A stretch of 43,009 bases of DNA from Bianquea renquensis (GCF_014384895.1 NZ_JACRSQ010000026.1:1-43009), one strand, 5' to 3'; numbered from the stretch's first letter, positions 7,087 through 15,458 are shown. Made by a program: numbers and translations. Notes: generated by a model from the sequence alone, not told the origin.

Positions 7087-7926
7087 TTATTCCTCCGAAA
7101 GCAGACCTTTCAGGGCTGAGACTGCGCCGGGAAGATACTCACACTCCATCGCCTCTATCTCACCTCTGTCACAGGTAGCCGCGAGTTCCGGGTCGATGGG
7201 CATTCGGCCCAGAATATCCAGCTTGTATCGAGCCGCCGTCTCATCCAAATGGCTCTCCCCGAACAGTGCGATCTTCTTGCCACAGTCGGGACATTTGACA
7301 TAGCTCATATTTTCAATCAGACCTAATACAGGAATGTTCATCATTTTCGCCATATTGACGGCCTTGGCCACGATCATCGACACCAGCTCCTGTGGGGATG
7401 TCACCACGATGATCCCGTCCAGCGGCAAAGATTGAAAGACCGTCAGCGGTACATCGCCTGTTCCTGGCGGCATATCCACCAGGAGGTAGTCAACGGAATC
7501 CCAAATGACGTCGGTCCAAAATTGTTTCACCGTTCCGGCCAAAATCGGACCTCTCCACACGACAGGGTCTGTCTCATCGTTCAACAGGAGATTGACAGAC
7601 ATGATTTGAATACCGCCATTGCTTTTTCCAGGCAGAAGCCCCTCTTCGCAGGCGGCTGCCTCCTTTACGCCAAAGGCTTTGGGAATCGAGGGCCCCGTAA
7701 TATCCGCATCCAAAACACCGACGGCATACCCCGCTTTCTTCATCGCTACAGCCAGCGTCGAGGTTACCATGGACTTTCCGACCCCACCCTTTCCGCTGAC
7801 AATCGCAATTACCTTCTTTATGCTGCTTTTTGCATGGGGCGCTTCGATAAAACTCTTCGGGTCTCGGGAGGAACAATTCTCGCCGCAGCTTTCACAATTA
7901 TGGGTACAATTTGTTTCCTGTTCCAT
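7087..7926 (-). CDS. Mrp/Nbp35-family Fe-S cluster carrier ATPase
   Basis: A 279-residue P-loop ATPase. The N terminus has a cysteine cluster, CTHNCESCGENC (about residues 7-18), as in Nbp35-type scaffolds. It is followed by the deviant Walker A SGKGGVGKS near 45, the switch DADITGPSIPKAFG near 70, DMPPGTGD near 150, and the CPDCGK pair near 220 that binds the bridging 4Fe-4S cluster between monomers. It transfers Fe-S clusters to apo-proteins in the cytoplasm. The ATG at 7926 is chosen over an upstream ATG because GGAG lies 11 bases before it. It forms a single-gene unit. Confidence 0.92.
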   Translation of the reverse strand: MEQETNCTHNCESCGENCSSRDPKSFIEAPHAKSSIKKVIAIVSGKGGVGKSMVTSTLAVAMKKAGYAVGVLDADITGPSIPKAFGVKEAAACEEGLLPGKSNGGIQIMSVNLLLNDETDPVVWRGPILAGTVKQFWTDVIWDSVDYLLVDMPPGTGDVPLTVFQSLPLDGIIVVTSPQELVSMIVAKAVNMAKMMNIPVLGLIENMSYVKCPDCGKKIALFGESHLDETAARYKLDILGRMPIDPELAATCDRGEIEAMECEYLPGAVSALKGLLSEE

Positions 7927-8051
7927 GATCAATCCATCTCCTTCAATTATTTGTCTTGACATCTATTCGTCATGGTTCACTTCGACGGCGCAGGCCAGGT
8001 CTGCCCATCCGCTCGTTTCCTTATTCTTCCCATCCTTATGCATTGGATATC

Positions 8052-8080
8052 ATCATACCATTGATAGGAAAAAAATGCAA
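8052..8080 (-). promoter_or_regulatory. Promoter of the Nbp35/Mrp gene
   Basis: Minus strand TTGCAT (8075-8080), 17 bases, TATGAT (8052-8057). Confidence 0.5.
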
Positions 8081-8152
8081 GTCCCAAAGCACGCCATAAG
8101 TCCAATCAATGTGCAAATTCTGTTCCGAAACTCTCCATTATTTCGAGAATCC

Positions 8153-8199
8153 TTGTCACAGGCTAGCAAATATGGTATAATAATCGCATTAGCGATTAT
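8153..8199 (+). promoter_or_regulatory. Sigma-A promoter with overlapping operator-like dyad
   Basis: TTGTCA (8153-8158), 17 bases, TATAAT (8176-8181). An 8-bp perfect dyad, ATAATCGC (8180-8187) and GCGATTAT (8192-8199), spans the end of the -10 and the expected start site. This is an ideal position for a repressor. Confidence 0.7.
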
Positions 8200-8376
8200 A
8201 CGCGCCGGCCGCGCGGTGAGCGAAGCGAACAATCCGCTGCGCGGACGTGTGCAAGCTGCGGAGCTATATCATGGCCGGAGGCCATGGTATACTATATTTC
8301 AATTGTACCGATTGAAAAACAGGAACCATATCTCAGGGTTGAAGGAATTCAAAATTAAAGAAAGAAGGGATTGCAC
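8200..8376 (+). promoter_or_regulatory. Structured 5' leader of the aldo/keto reductase gene
   Basis: About 180 bases between the promoter and the start codon. GC-rich pairings are visible: CCGCGC (8209-8214) with GCGCGG (8239-8244), a TCCGC-TGC-GCGGA hairpin (8233-8245), and a stem around ATGGCC-GGA-GGCCAT (8271-8285). The last 90 bases are AT-rich and end in a GAAGG ribosome site. I do not recognise a known riboswitch class. Confidence 0.4.
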
Positions 8377-9381
8377 ATGCACTATACTCCCGACGATACC
8401 CGCTATGACAGCATGACCTATAACCGATGCGGCGTCAGCGGTCTAAAACTGCCAGCTCTCTCTTTAGGGCTCTGGCACAACTTCGGCCGCGCTGACTCCT
8501 TTGAGGTTAGCGCCGCCATCGCTCGAAAGGCCTTTGATCTCGGCATTACGCATTTTGATCTCGCCAACAACTATGGTCCCCCTCCCGGTGGGGCGGAAGA
8601 AACCTTCGGCCGCATTTTGAAAGATGACTTTGCCTCTCACCGCGATGAACTTATCATCTCCACCAAGGCAGGGTATACTATGTGGCCCGGCCCGTACGGT
8701 GACTGGGGATCGCGCAAATATCTCATATCGAGTTTAGATCAGAGCCTTCTGCGACTGGGATTAGACTATGTGGATATTTTTTATCATCACCGCCCGGATC
8801 CGGAAACCCCTCTGGAGGAGACTATGGCGGCACTCGACCATATCGTGCGCCAGGGAAAAGCCCTGTATATCGGAATCTCGAATTACAGCGCAGATGAAAC
8901 AAAAAAAGCCATCCGCATACTGCGGGATTTGGGAACCCCCTTGCTGATTCATCAAGGTCGGTATTCCATGCTCAACCGTCAACCGGAAGAGGGCCTGCTG
9001 GATCACCTGGAAAGAGATGGCGTTGGCTTCATCGCATTCTCCCCTCTGGCACAAGGTCTTTTGACAGAACGATACCTCGAAGGAATCCCGCAAGACTCCC
9101 GCGCTGCAAAAACCACCTCTCCCTTTTTGAAGCGGGACGATATTACACCTGGCATGTCGGTAAAAATCCGAACTCTTCACAATATGGCGCTGGAGCGCAA
9201 TCAGACATTGGCTCAGATGGCCCTTTCCTGGGTATATCGAAATCCTGGCGTTACATCCGTTCTCGTGGGTGCTAGCCGCCCAGAGCAGCTGGAGGATTCC
9301 GCAGGCTTCCTTCGCAATCTCGAATTTTCAAAGGAAGAACTTTTGCGGATTGAAAGAATTCTATCTCGAACCGAGGAATAG
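8377..9381 (+). CDS. Aldo/keto reductase, YghZ (glyceraldehyde-3-phosphate reductase) type
   Basis: A 334-residue NADPH-dependent aldo/keto reductase with a TIM-barrel fold. The catalytic tetrad is visible: Asp and Tyr in FDLANNYG near residue 60, Lys in STKAGY near 95, and His in FYHHRPD near 130. The long insert PPPGGAEETFGRILKDDF and the segment TMWPGPYGDWGSRKYL are typical of the YghZ/AKR14 group, which reduces L-glyceraldehyde 3-phosphate and other toxic aldehydes. Start is ATG 8377, with GAAGG 7 bases upstream; a TTG two codons earlier overlaps that site. It has its own promoter, leader and terminator. Confidence 0.9.
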   Translation: MHYTPDDTRYDSMTYNRCGVSGLKLPALSLGLWHNFGRADSFEVSAAIARKAFDLGITHFDLANNYGPPPGGAEETFGRILKDDFASHRDELIISTKAGYTMWPGPYGDWGSRKYLISSLDQSLLRLGLDYVDIFYHHRPDPETPLEETMAALDHIVRQGKALYIGISNYSADETKKAIRILRDLGTPLLIHQGRYSMLNRQPEEGLLDHLERDGVGFIAFSPLAQGLLTERYLEGIPQDSRAAKTTSPFLKRDDITPGMSVKIRTLHNMALERNQTLAQMALSWVYRNPGVTSVLVGASRPEQLEDSAGFLRNLEFSKEELLRIERILSRTEE

Positions 9382-9417
9382 GATATACCCACAGGGTGTA
9401 ATTTGTCTATAGGAAAG

Positions 9418-9433
9418 TCCGCTGTGCGGCGGA
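9418..9433 (+). repeat. Short TCCGC/GCGGA hairpin
   Basis: TCCGC (9418-9422) and GCGGA (9429-9433), just before the terminator. It belongs in form to the dispersed CCGC/GCGG hairpins of this window. Confidence 0.4.
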
Positions 9434-9438
9434 TCTAG

Positions 9439-9463
9439 AAAAGTTCGCGAAAGCGAACTTTTT
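9439..9463 (+). terminator. Terminator of the aldo/keto reductase gene
   Basis: A 10-bp perfect stem AAAAGTTCGC (9439-9448), GAAA tetraloop, GCGAACTTTT (9453-9462), ending in a T-run. Confidence 0.9.
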
Positions 9464-9496
9464 ATTTGCGCATTTTTTTGGTTTTATATTGATTTT

Positions 9497-9542
9497 TGTG
9501 TTAAAATATTGTATTATAATCATATTACAACATTTTAACACA
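9497..9542 (+). promoter_or_regulatory. 46-bp operator-like dyad centred on the -10 of the MFS gene
   Basis: The left arm 9497-9513 (TGTGTTAAAATATTGTA) and the right arm 9526-9542 are reverse complements at 16 of 17 positions. The 12-base centre contains TATAAT (9515-9520). A -35 is poorly defined (TTGATT near 9490). The symmetry about the -10 indicates a repressor binding region. Confidence 0.7.
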
Positions 9543-9561
9543 TCAGGAACTGGAGGCTTCT

Positions 9562-10842
9562 ATGAAAAAACTTCACCTACCTGCGCAAATTCATCAGTTT
9601 TTTTGGATCTGTTGGCTCATGTATTTTTGCACCTATCTGGGCCGTCTAAATTTTACCGCTGTCATGGCGGAGCTCATCACAGCACAAGGGATCACCAACG
9701 CCCAGGTAGGGCTTATCAGCAGTGCTTTCTTTTTCGCATATGGTTTGGGACAGGTCGTCAATGGCTTTGCCGGGGATCATATAAACCCTAAGCGCCTCGT
9801 CTCTCTTGGGCTTAGTCTCTCTGTCGCCGCTAACCTCGGAATGGGGGTATCCAGCTCCTATGTCATGATGCTCGTCGTCTGGGGAATCAATGGCGTTGCA
9901 CAGTCCATGGTCTGGTCGCCTCTTCTCCGCACTTTGTCGGAATATCTGCGCTTTTGCGACTGCGAAAAGCTGCTTGTCCATATGTCCACCACCTCCCCTG
10001 CGGGAACGATTGTCGCCTATCTAATGTGTAGCCTTCTTGTGGCGTGGACCGGCTGGCGCGCTGTCTTTTTCGCAGGCGGCGCTTTTATGCTCATTGCCGT
10101 GATTCTGTGGCAGGTGGGACTGTCTCATCTTGAAAAAAAGGCTTCCTTTGTGGATGACGAGGAAATTCTAACTGCCGACATAGAAAAACCGGACCGTCAC
10201 ACGTCCTCCTTGCCGGTCCGGATGCTTCTCATCATACTGGCGGTTGGTCTAGCCGCCGCGCTACATGGATGTCTGAAAGATGGCATTATGTCCTGGACTC
10301 CAACCTTCCTGAACAATACGTTTATGACGCCGCCTGCCGTGTCCATCGCCCTAACAATGGCCATTCCGATCATCAACCTGGCCGGCGTTTACGGCGCGCA
10401 CTATATCAATCAGCGGCTTTTTCGAAATGAGGTGTTAACCGCTAGCTTCTTCTTTATGCTCACGCTGATCAGCGTGATCTTGAATCTAGTATTGGGTCAC
10501 CTTCATCTCGCCCTCGCGCTTCTGCTCCTCGGCCTTATGACAAGCGCCATGCACGGCGTCAATATCATGGTAATATCCCTGATCCCCATCCGGTTTACCC
10601 CCTATGGAAAAGTATCAACCATCACAGGGATCTTAAACTCTATGACATACCTCGGAAGTGCAATCTCGGGCTACGGATTTGGATCGCTGCTGGATCACTA
10701 TGGCTGGGAAACCACCCAGCTCTCCTGGTGCGCCTTGGCCTTTGTAGGATTCGCGCTGTGCGGCGCAACCGGCGTCTTTTGGGCTCGATTCTTGCGGAGT
10801 CCGAAGCCTTTCACCGAAAATACATATACAGATCACATTTAA
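9562..10842 (+). CDS. MFS transporter (OPA-like)
   Basis: A 426-residue major facilitator with 12 predicted helices split by a charged central loop (about 190-215, EEILTADIEKPDRHTS). The N-terminal segment WLMYFCTYLGRLNFTAVM, and the loop AGDHINPKRLVSLGL after helix 2 (the family D-x2-x-x-R signature), resemble organophosphate:phosphate antiporters of the GlpT/UhpT branch. The substrate is not readable. Start is ATG 9562, with GGAGG 5 bases upstream. Control by the dyad over its promoter is likely. Its 3' end overlaps the oppositely directed methyltransferase gene by 32 bases. Confidence 0.88.
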   Translation: MKKLHLPAQIHQFFWICWLMYFCTYLGRLNFTAVMAELITAQGITNAQVGLISSAFFFAYGLGQVVNGFAGDHINPKRLVSLGLSLSVAANLGMGVSSSYVMMLVVWGINGVAQSMVWSPLLRTLSEYLRFCDCEKLLVHMSTTSPAGTIVAYLMCSLLVAWTGWRAVFFAGGAFMLIAVILWQVGLSHLEKKASFVDDEEILTADIEKPDRHTSSLPVRMLLIILAVGLAAALHGCLKDGIMSWTPTFLNNTFMTPPAVSIALTMAIPIINLAGVYGAHYINQRLFRNEVLTASFFFMLTLISVILNLVLGHLHLALALLLLGLMTSAMHGVNIMVISLIPIRFTPYGKVSTITGILNSMTYLGSAISGYGFGSLLDHYGWETTQLSWCALAFVGFALCGATGVFWARFLRSPKPFTENTYTDHI

Positions 10843-11920
10843 TCATTCCGTTATACAGCTTTCGCTTTTTGTCTGCTTTCCGCCCGAAAAGGACTTCAAA
10901 ATTTTCATGGGGTGTGATGATATAGTAGGAATGTCTTGGCTTTGGAGCAAAGACCACGCCCATGACACCGTACAGTGTCTCCGCTTCTTTTCGTTCAAAC
11001 ATCCGCTCGCCGTAAGGAGGGTTGCACAGGACCACGGCTTTTTCCGTTCCCATGGCATAGTGGCGCACATCCCTCTTCTCCACGCGAATTTTTGAGGCAA
11101 CGCGCGCCTTCTTGGCATTTTCCTTTGTCAGGGAAACGCAATGCTCATCGACGTCATAGGCAAAAGCCTGAAAATCCGCATCCTTTTTTATCTGATCTCG
11201 AGCCAGCTCTCTCTGCTGCGCAAAAATATGGTTTGGGAAGGAATCCCACTGCTCACAGGCAAAGCGGCGCAGCAACCCTGGCGCAATGTTCATGGCCTTC
11301 ATCGCAGACTCGATGGCAAAGGTTCCCGACCCACAGAATGGATCACAGACAATGGAATCCGGATGGACCCTTGCCAATTCCACAATTCCAGCCGCCAACG
11401 TTTCCCGTATGGGAGCCATGTTCGAATTCTGGCGGTATCCGCGCTTGTGAAGCCCTTGCCCAGATGTATCTAACACAATCAGGGCTTCATCTTTCAGAAT
11501 AGAAAATTGAACCTGAACGAGACTGCCGGTTTCCTCAAACCAGGACTGTCCGTAGGCCTCTTTCAGCTTTTCCACGATGGCTTTCTTTACAATCTTTTGA
11601 CAGTCCGGCACGCTGTGCAGCTTTGAATTCAGCGACCAGCCTTTGACGGGAAAGGCATTGTCCCGACCAATAAATTCTTTCCAGTCGATGGCCTTAACCC
11701 CTTGAAATAGGGCTTCAAAGCTCTCTGCGCGGAAGCGATTCAGGACAATCTGGACACGCTCCCCGCAGCGCACTTGGATATTCGCCTTTGCCACATCATG
11801 AAAATCTCCATCAAAAAAAACCCTGCCATTTTCGGCAACTACTCCCTGAAAGCCCTTCCAGCGCAGCTCGTCCGCCACGATTCCTTCCAGGCCGAACAGG
11901 GTGGGAATCACCATCATCAT
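10811..11920 (-). CDS. THUMP-domain class I RNA methyltransferase (RlmL/YpsC-like)
   Basis: A 369-residue protein. Residues about 1-60 form the N-terminal ferredoxin-like region and about 60-160 the THUMP RNA-binding domain. The Rossmann methyltransferase follows, with CDPFCGSGTFAIESAM near 195 (SAM-binding motif I) and VLCNPPYGERM near 295 (the N-P-P-Y catalytic motif of N2-guanine and N6-adenine methylases). Homologues modify 23S rRNA guanine N2. The start ATG overlaps the folA stop by 4 bases, followed by two further ATG codons. It is the last gene of the phosphoesterase-thyA-folA operon. Confidence 0.9.
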   Translation of the reverse strand: MMMVIPTLFGLEGIVADELRWKGFQGVVAENGRVFFDGDFHDVAKANIQVRCGERVQIVLNRFRAESFEALFQGVKAIDWKEFIGRDNAFPVKGWSLNSKLHSVPDCQKIVKKAIVEKLKEAYGQSWFEETGSLVQVQFSILKDEALIVLDTSGQGLHKRGYRQNSNMAPIRETLAAGIVELARVHPDSIVCDPFCGSGTFAIESAMKAMNIAPGLLRRFACEQWDSFPNHIFAQQRELARDQIKKDADFQAFAYDVDEHCVSLTKENAKKARVASKIRVEKRDVRHYAMGTEKAVVLCNPPYGERMFERKEAETLYGVMGVVFAPKPRHSYYIITPHENFEVLFGRKADKKRKLYNGMIKCDLYMYFR

Positions 11921-12435
11921 TGGGATTGTTCTCCTCCTTTTACGGGGAGTTCTCTTCTCCGGTAGGTGATAAACTCGTACCTCGTATCATGCTCCTCCAT
12001 ACTTGGCCCTCTGTCGGCCATTATCCAGTGTTCCGGCGAAATCTCTGGAAAGAAGGCATCTGCGTCATAGGTTTTATGAATCCGCGTCAGATAAATCACA
12101 GACGCGTAGGGCATTGCCTCCTTGTAAATCTGGCCTCCCCCTATGACAAAGATCTCCTCCTCTTCCGCCTCATAGCGCTCCAAAGCGCCTGCCAAATCCG
12201 AAATCACTTGAACCCTTGGATGGGGATTGCAGAAATCGACGTCCCTTGTGACGATAATATGCTGCCGTTTCGGAAGAACTCCTGGCAGGGATTGAAATGT
12301 TTTACGGCCCATGAGCATTGTCCTTCCCAGTGTCAGAGCTTTAAAATGCTGCAAATCCCCAGGCAGATTCCAGGGCATCCTCCCATCTTTCCCGATTTCA
12401 TTATTCTCACCGGCAGCCGCGATCAAGCTAATCAT
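11917..12435 (-). CDS. folA: Dihydrofolate reductase
   Basis: A 172-residue NADPH-dependent dihydrofolate reductase. Visible are the active-site loop IGKDGRMPWNLPGDLQHFK (residues 14-32) with the substrate-binding acid D28, MGRKTFQSLP near 42-51 for NADPH, and VIGGGQIYKEAMPYA near 95-110. It regenerates the tetrahydrofolate that thymidylate synthase oxidises. Its start codon shares one base with the thyA stop (TAATG), and its end overlaps the methyltransferase start, so the four genes are translationally coupled. The C-terminal 15 residues are a hydrophilic tail. Confidence 0.96.
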   Translation of the reverse strand: MISLIAAAGENNEIGKDGRMPWNLPGDLQHFKALTLGRTMLMGRKTFQSLPGVLPKRQHIIVTRDVDFCNPHPRVQVISDLAGALERYEAEEEEIFVIGGGQIYKEAMPYASVIYLTRIHKTYDADAFFPEISPEHWIMADRGPSMEEHDTRYEFITYRRRELPVKGGEQSQ

Positions 12436-13226
12436 TACACTGCCACCTCCATAGAGATTTTATCATGGCTCTTATATCCTATCAGCTTAATGTCCTGTAT
12501 CTGAAACGCATAAAAATCCTGAATCTCAGGATTGATCCACAGAGCCGGCGCTTCAAAGGCCTCCGCCCGTCTCGTCAGTTGCAGCCGGATTCCCTCCACC
12601 TGATTCTCATAGATGTGGGCATTATTGATCACGTGGGTCAGCATGCCAGGTCGCAAATTCGACACCTGGGCCAGCAAATGTACCAGCACCGCATACTGCG
12701 AGGTATTGAACGGAACCCCCAGTCCCCAGTCCCCGCTGCGCTGAACAAGCATACAATTGAGCCGCCCATCTGTCACGTCCCACATGGTGAGAAAACAACA
12801 GGGGTAGAGCGCTCCCGTATCCAAATATGGGATTTGCCAAAGGTTTAGCATCATTCTTCGATCCTGTGGATTCGTTTTTAACTGTTCCAACAGTGTATCC
12901 ATCTGATGAAATTTTTGGACAACCCATCCATATGAGGTTCCGATCGTTCCATCCTCCATCTCCCATTCATCCCAGATATGGACATTCTGTTCCTGCAACC
13001 GCTTCACGTCATTGGATTGTTCCTTAAAAATCCAGAGCAGTTCTCTAACGGCGGTCTTAAATGCCACCTTTTTCGTGGTTAGGATCGGAAATTCCCGCTC
13101 TAGATCAAATTGCATACTCTGATGGGGCAACTTATAGGTGGAGACGCCTGTCCGATTGGTATCATAATACCCATGATCCAGAATATTCTGTGCAATTGTC
13201 AGATACTGTTCATCATATAAACTCAT
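12435..13226 (-). CDS. thyA: Thymidylate synthase, PCC variant
   Basis: A 263-residue thymidylate synthase converting dUMP to dTMP with methylene-tetrahydrofolate. Conserved are RTGVSTYKLP (25-34), the phosphate-binding QDRRMMLNLW (121-130), QRSGDWGLGVPFN, and HVINNAHIYENQVEG. The nucleophile lies in LYPCCFLTMW: Cys143 is present, but the next residue is Cys144, where most ThyA proteins have His (PCH). The Asn of PFN, which selects dUMP over dCMP, is retained. Clostridial relatives share this variant, as far as I recall. Start overlaps the upstream phosphoesterase stop by 4 bases (ATGA). Confidence 0.94.
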   Translation of the reverse strand: MSLYDEQYLTIAQNILDHGYYDTNRTGVSTYKLPHQSMQFDLEREFPILTTKKVAFKTAVRELLWIFKEQSNDVKRLQEQNVHIWDEWEMEDGTIGTSYGWVVQKFHQMDTLLEQLKTNPQDRRMMLNLWQIPYLDTGALYPCCFLTMWDVTDGRLNCMLVQRSGDWGLGVPFNTSQYAVLVHLLAQVSNLRPGMLTHVINNAHIYENQVEGIRLQLTRRAEAFEAPALWINPEIQDFYAFQIQDIKLIGYKSHDKISMEVAV

Positions 13227-14113
13227 GTAGAAAGATCTCCCTTCTTTGGTTCCTCAATTCCCGTTTCGTAAAAGGCCTGTTCCATGATTGACAGCGGAAT
13301 CTGGCCCAGTTCCGCGCTCACGCCCGCCTCCTTGGCAATGCGCTGTGCGGCTTTTACCATATGCAATTGGTGGTTGACCCCTGTGCGAAGGCTCTGCACC
13401 ACCGCTCTCGTCCAGAAAGATCCCTTTTCCATAAGCCCCGATGTCTTGCAGCTCTCGATCACATCCTCAATGTTGTAGGACAGATGGCGCAGCTGGGGAA
13501 TCCATCTCCCCCCTTCCCACTCAATCGTGGCAAACGAAATACCAGGATCGCCGGATATGGAAAAACATACGGAGCCAGGATTCATCAAAACTTTATCCCC
13601 CTGCTGTAGAATAAACTGTTTGTGGGAGTGCCCGCAGATCATATACGGCACCGGCAATTCATTGAGAACCTGCTGCGTCAGCTCCTCCTTCCCCTTCGTA
13701 TTCAACAAATCCCGCATGGATCTCGGGGAGCCGTGGGTGACGAGTATAGGTTCCGTTCCTTGAATCCGAATTAGCGTCTGTCTGGGCAGACGCTCCATGA
13801 AGTCAAAATCCTCCGGCTCTAGAGACTCATAGGTATATAACAGCGATCCGTAGGATGTGCCATATTTCCATTCTTTTGTATCGCAGTCCCGGTAATCCAA
13901 CATATACTGTTCCCGGTTGCCCCGCACAATCCACGTCCGGTACTGTCCCATGGTCTCCCGAATTCGAGTCAGAACCTGATGGGAATGCGGAAAATCGCTG
14001 ACATAATCTCCAACGTACACAATTCCGTCGATTTCTTCCTTCTGGATCCATTGTAGGCAAGCATCCAGCGCGTGAATGTTTCCATGGATATCGCTTAGCA
14101 AGGCTAAAACCAA
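13223..14113 (-). CDS. Calcineurin-type metallophosphoesterase
   Basis: A 296-residue protein of the YfcE/MJ0936-like phosphoesterase group. Metal-binding motifs occur in the expected order: LSDIHGN (about 6-12), VYVGDYVSDFPHS (GD, about 38), VRGNREQYM (GN, about 65), VTHGSPRS and ICGHSHKQF (GHSH) further on. An extra helical C-terminal region of about 80 residues follows. The substrate is unknown. The start is TTG 14113, placed 8 bases after AAGGAG; the upstream ATG (14143) overlaps the -10 hexamer and cannot be the start. First gene of the thyA-folA-methyltransferase operon. Confidence 0.88.
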   Translation of the reverse strand: MVLALLSDIHGNIHALDACLQWIQKEEIDGIVYVGDYVSDFPHSHQVLTRIRETMGQYRTWIVRGNREQYMLDYRDCDTKEWKYGTSYGSLLYTYESLEPEDFDFMERLPRQTLIRIQGTEPILVTHGSPRSMRDLLNTKGKEELTQQVLNELPVPYMICGHSHKQFILQQGDKVLMNPGSVCFSISGDPGISFATIEWEGGRWIPQLRHLSYNIEDVIESCKTSGLMEKGSFWTRAVVQSLRTGVNHQLHMVKAAQRIAKEAGVSAELGQIPLSIMEQAFYETGIEEPKKGDLST

Positions 14114-14141
14114 AATGTACCTCTCCTTTCCGTCAAGTTTC

Positions 14142-14147
14142 ATTATA
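14142..14147 (-). promoter_or_regulatory. -10 element of the thyA-folA operon
   Basis: TATAAT on the minus strand, about 28 bases before the TTG start. The -35 position (TGGCAA) is weak. Confidence 0.45.
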
Positions 14148-14193
14148 GCATTGAATCCATGGAATTGCCAGACCTAAATCACCATCAATAGGA

Positions 14194-14229
14194 TAAAAAA
14201 GGCACTGGCAAAGGGCATGCCAATACCTT
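14194..14229 (-). terminator. Terminator after hydF
   Basis: A 12-bp stem with two G-U pairs (14199-14210 with 14218-14229), followed by six T on the minus strand. Confidence 0.75.
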
Positions 14230-14246
14230 CTTGGTTTCGAAGTACC

Positions 14247-15458
14247 CTATGATCGAAAGATCTGCATACTTCTCTCTAAAATTCCCTTGACCTGTGCGAT
14301 GAAGACCCCATAGTTCACCATGGGAACTCCTGCCTCCTCCGCCTTCGACATCCGCCACTGCATCTCTCGCGGGTTGAGCATACAAGCTCCGCAGTGGATG
14401 ATGAAGGCAAACTCCTGCAAATTCTGGGGAAACCGGGTGCCGCTGGAAAATTCAAATTCAAAGTTTTTGCCAGTATACTCCTTTAGCATCTTCGGGATTT
14501 TCACCGTCCCAATATCATTGCACTGTCGATGGTGCGTACAGCCTTCCGCTATGAGGATGTGGTCCCCCTCCTTAAGGCTGCGAAGCGCCTCGACACCTTC
14601 CATGAGCCGGTTCAATTCCCCTTTATGCCGGGCGAACAGGATGGAAAACGAGGTCAGGAGCACATCATCCGGAGTATCCCTCGCCACCTGTTCAAAAGCC
14701 TGGGAATCTGTCACCACCAACCTCGGCTTTGTCTTCAGGGAAGCCAGCGTCTGCTTCAACTCCGTGTCCTGGCAGGCCATGGCAATGGCGCCCCGATCCA
14801 GAATATCCCGCAGCGTCTGCTGCTGTGGCAGTATCACACGGCCTTTAGGCGCCGCCTCATCAATGGGAATCACCAGAATCACCACATCCCCCGGCTGAAT
14901 CAGATCCGAAACAATCGGGCGCTGGTGCTCTGCCTGCGGTATATTGGAAATCAGGGCCTCTTTCAGCTTCTCCAGCCCTACACCCGACTGCGCGGATACA
15001 AATTGAAACGTCACGCCCAGACGCCTTTCAAACTCCATGAGCGCTTCGGATTTTTCCTCTGACAAATCGGATTTATTAACGACGCAGACCATGGGAATTT
15101 TCTTTTCCCGAATTCTGTGGATCGCCTCTTCCTCCCATTTTCCTGGCGTCTGGTTCACATCCGCAACCAAAATTGCGCAGTCCGTCTTATTCAGCACATC
15201 GTATGTACGCTGCACCCGCAGCTCGCCCAGAGTGCCCTCGTCATCCAGCCCCGGCGTATCGATGATCACCACTGGCCCCAGCGGTAAAATCTCCATGGCT
15301 TTGTACACGGGATCCGTGGTTGTTCCCTTGACGTCAGACACGATGGAGATCTCCTGTTTCGTCAGAGCGTTGATGACGCTGGATTTTCCCACATTTCTTC
15401 GCCCGAACAGCGCAATGTGGATTCTGTCTGAACGCGGCGTTTGATTCATAGTACTCAT
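14247..15458 (-). CDS. hydF: [FeFe]-hydrogenase maturation GTPase HydF
   Basis: A 403-residue scaffold that carries the 2Fe precursor of the hydrogenase H-cluster and hands it to apo-HydA. The N-terminal GTPase has GRRNVGKSS (19-27), DTPGLDDEG (67-75) and VNKSD (128-132). The C-terminal cluster domain has the diagnostic C-x-H (Cys307, His309) and C-x2-C (Cys356, Cys359, in HCGACM), with 46 residues between them. HydE, HydG and the hydrogenase are not in this window. It lies 48 bases downstream of the MutS-like gene on the same strand, an unusual neighbour. GGAGG lies 7 bases before the ATG. Confidence 0.97.
   Translation of the reverse strand: MSTMNQTPRSDRIHIALFGRRNVGKSSVINALTKQEISIVSDVKGTTTDPVYKAMEILPLGPVVIIDTPGLDDEGTLGELRVQRTYDVLNKTDCAILVADVNQTPGKWEEEAIHRIREKKIPMVCVVNKSDLSEEKSEALMEFERRLGVTFQFVSAQSGVGLEKLKEALISNIPQAEHQRPIVSDLIQPGDVVILVIPIDEAAPKGRVILPQQQTLRDILDRGAIAMACQDTELKQTLASLKTKPRLVVTDSQAFEQVARDTPDDVLLTSFSILFARHKGELNRLMEGVEALRSLKEGDHILIAEGCTHHRQCNDIGTVKIPKMLKEYTGKNFEFEFSSGTRFPQNLQEFAFIIHCGACMLNPREMQWRMSKAEEAGVPMVNYGVFIAQVKGILERSMQIFRS

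Noticed and set aside
8200..8290. Known riboswitch in the aldo/keto reductase leader
   Set aside because: No conserved core of a class I know (TPP, SAM, FMN, purine, glycine, c-di-GMP, T-box) is visible.
7619..8416. Plus-strand open frame spanning the Nbp35/Mrp gene and the aldo/keto reductase leader
   Set aside because: It runs antisense to conserved coding sequence, then through promoters and hairpins, with no ribosome site.
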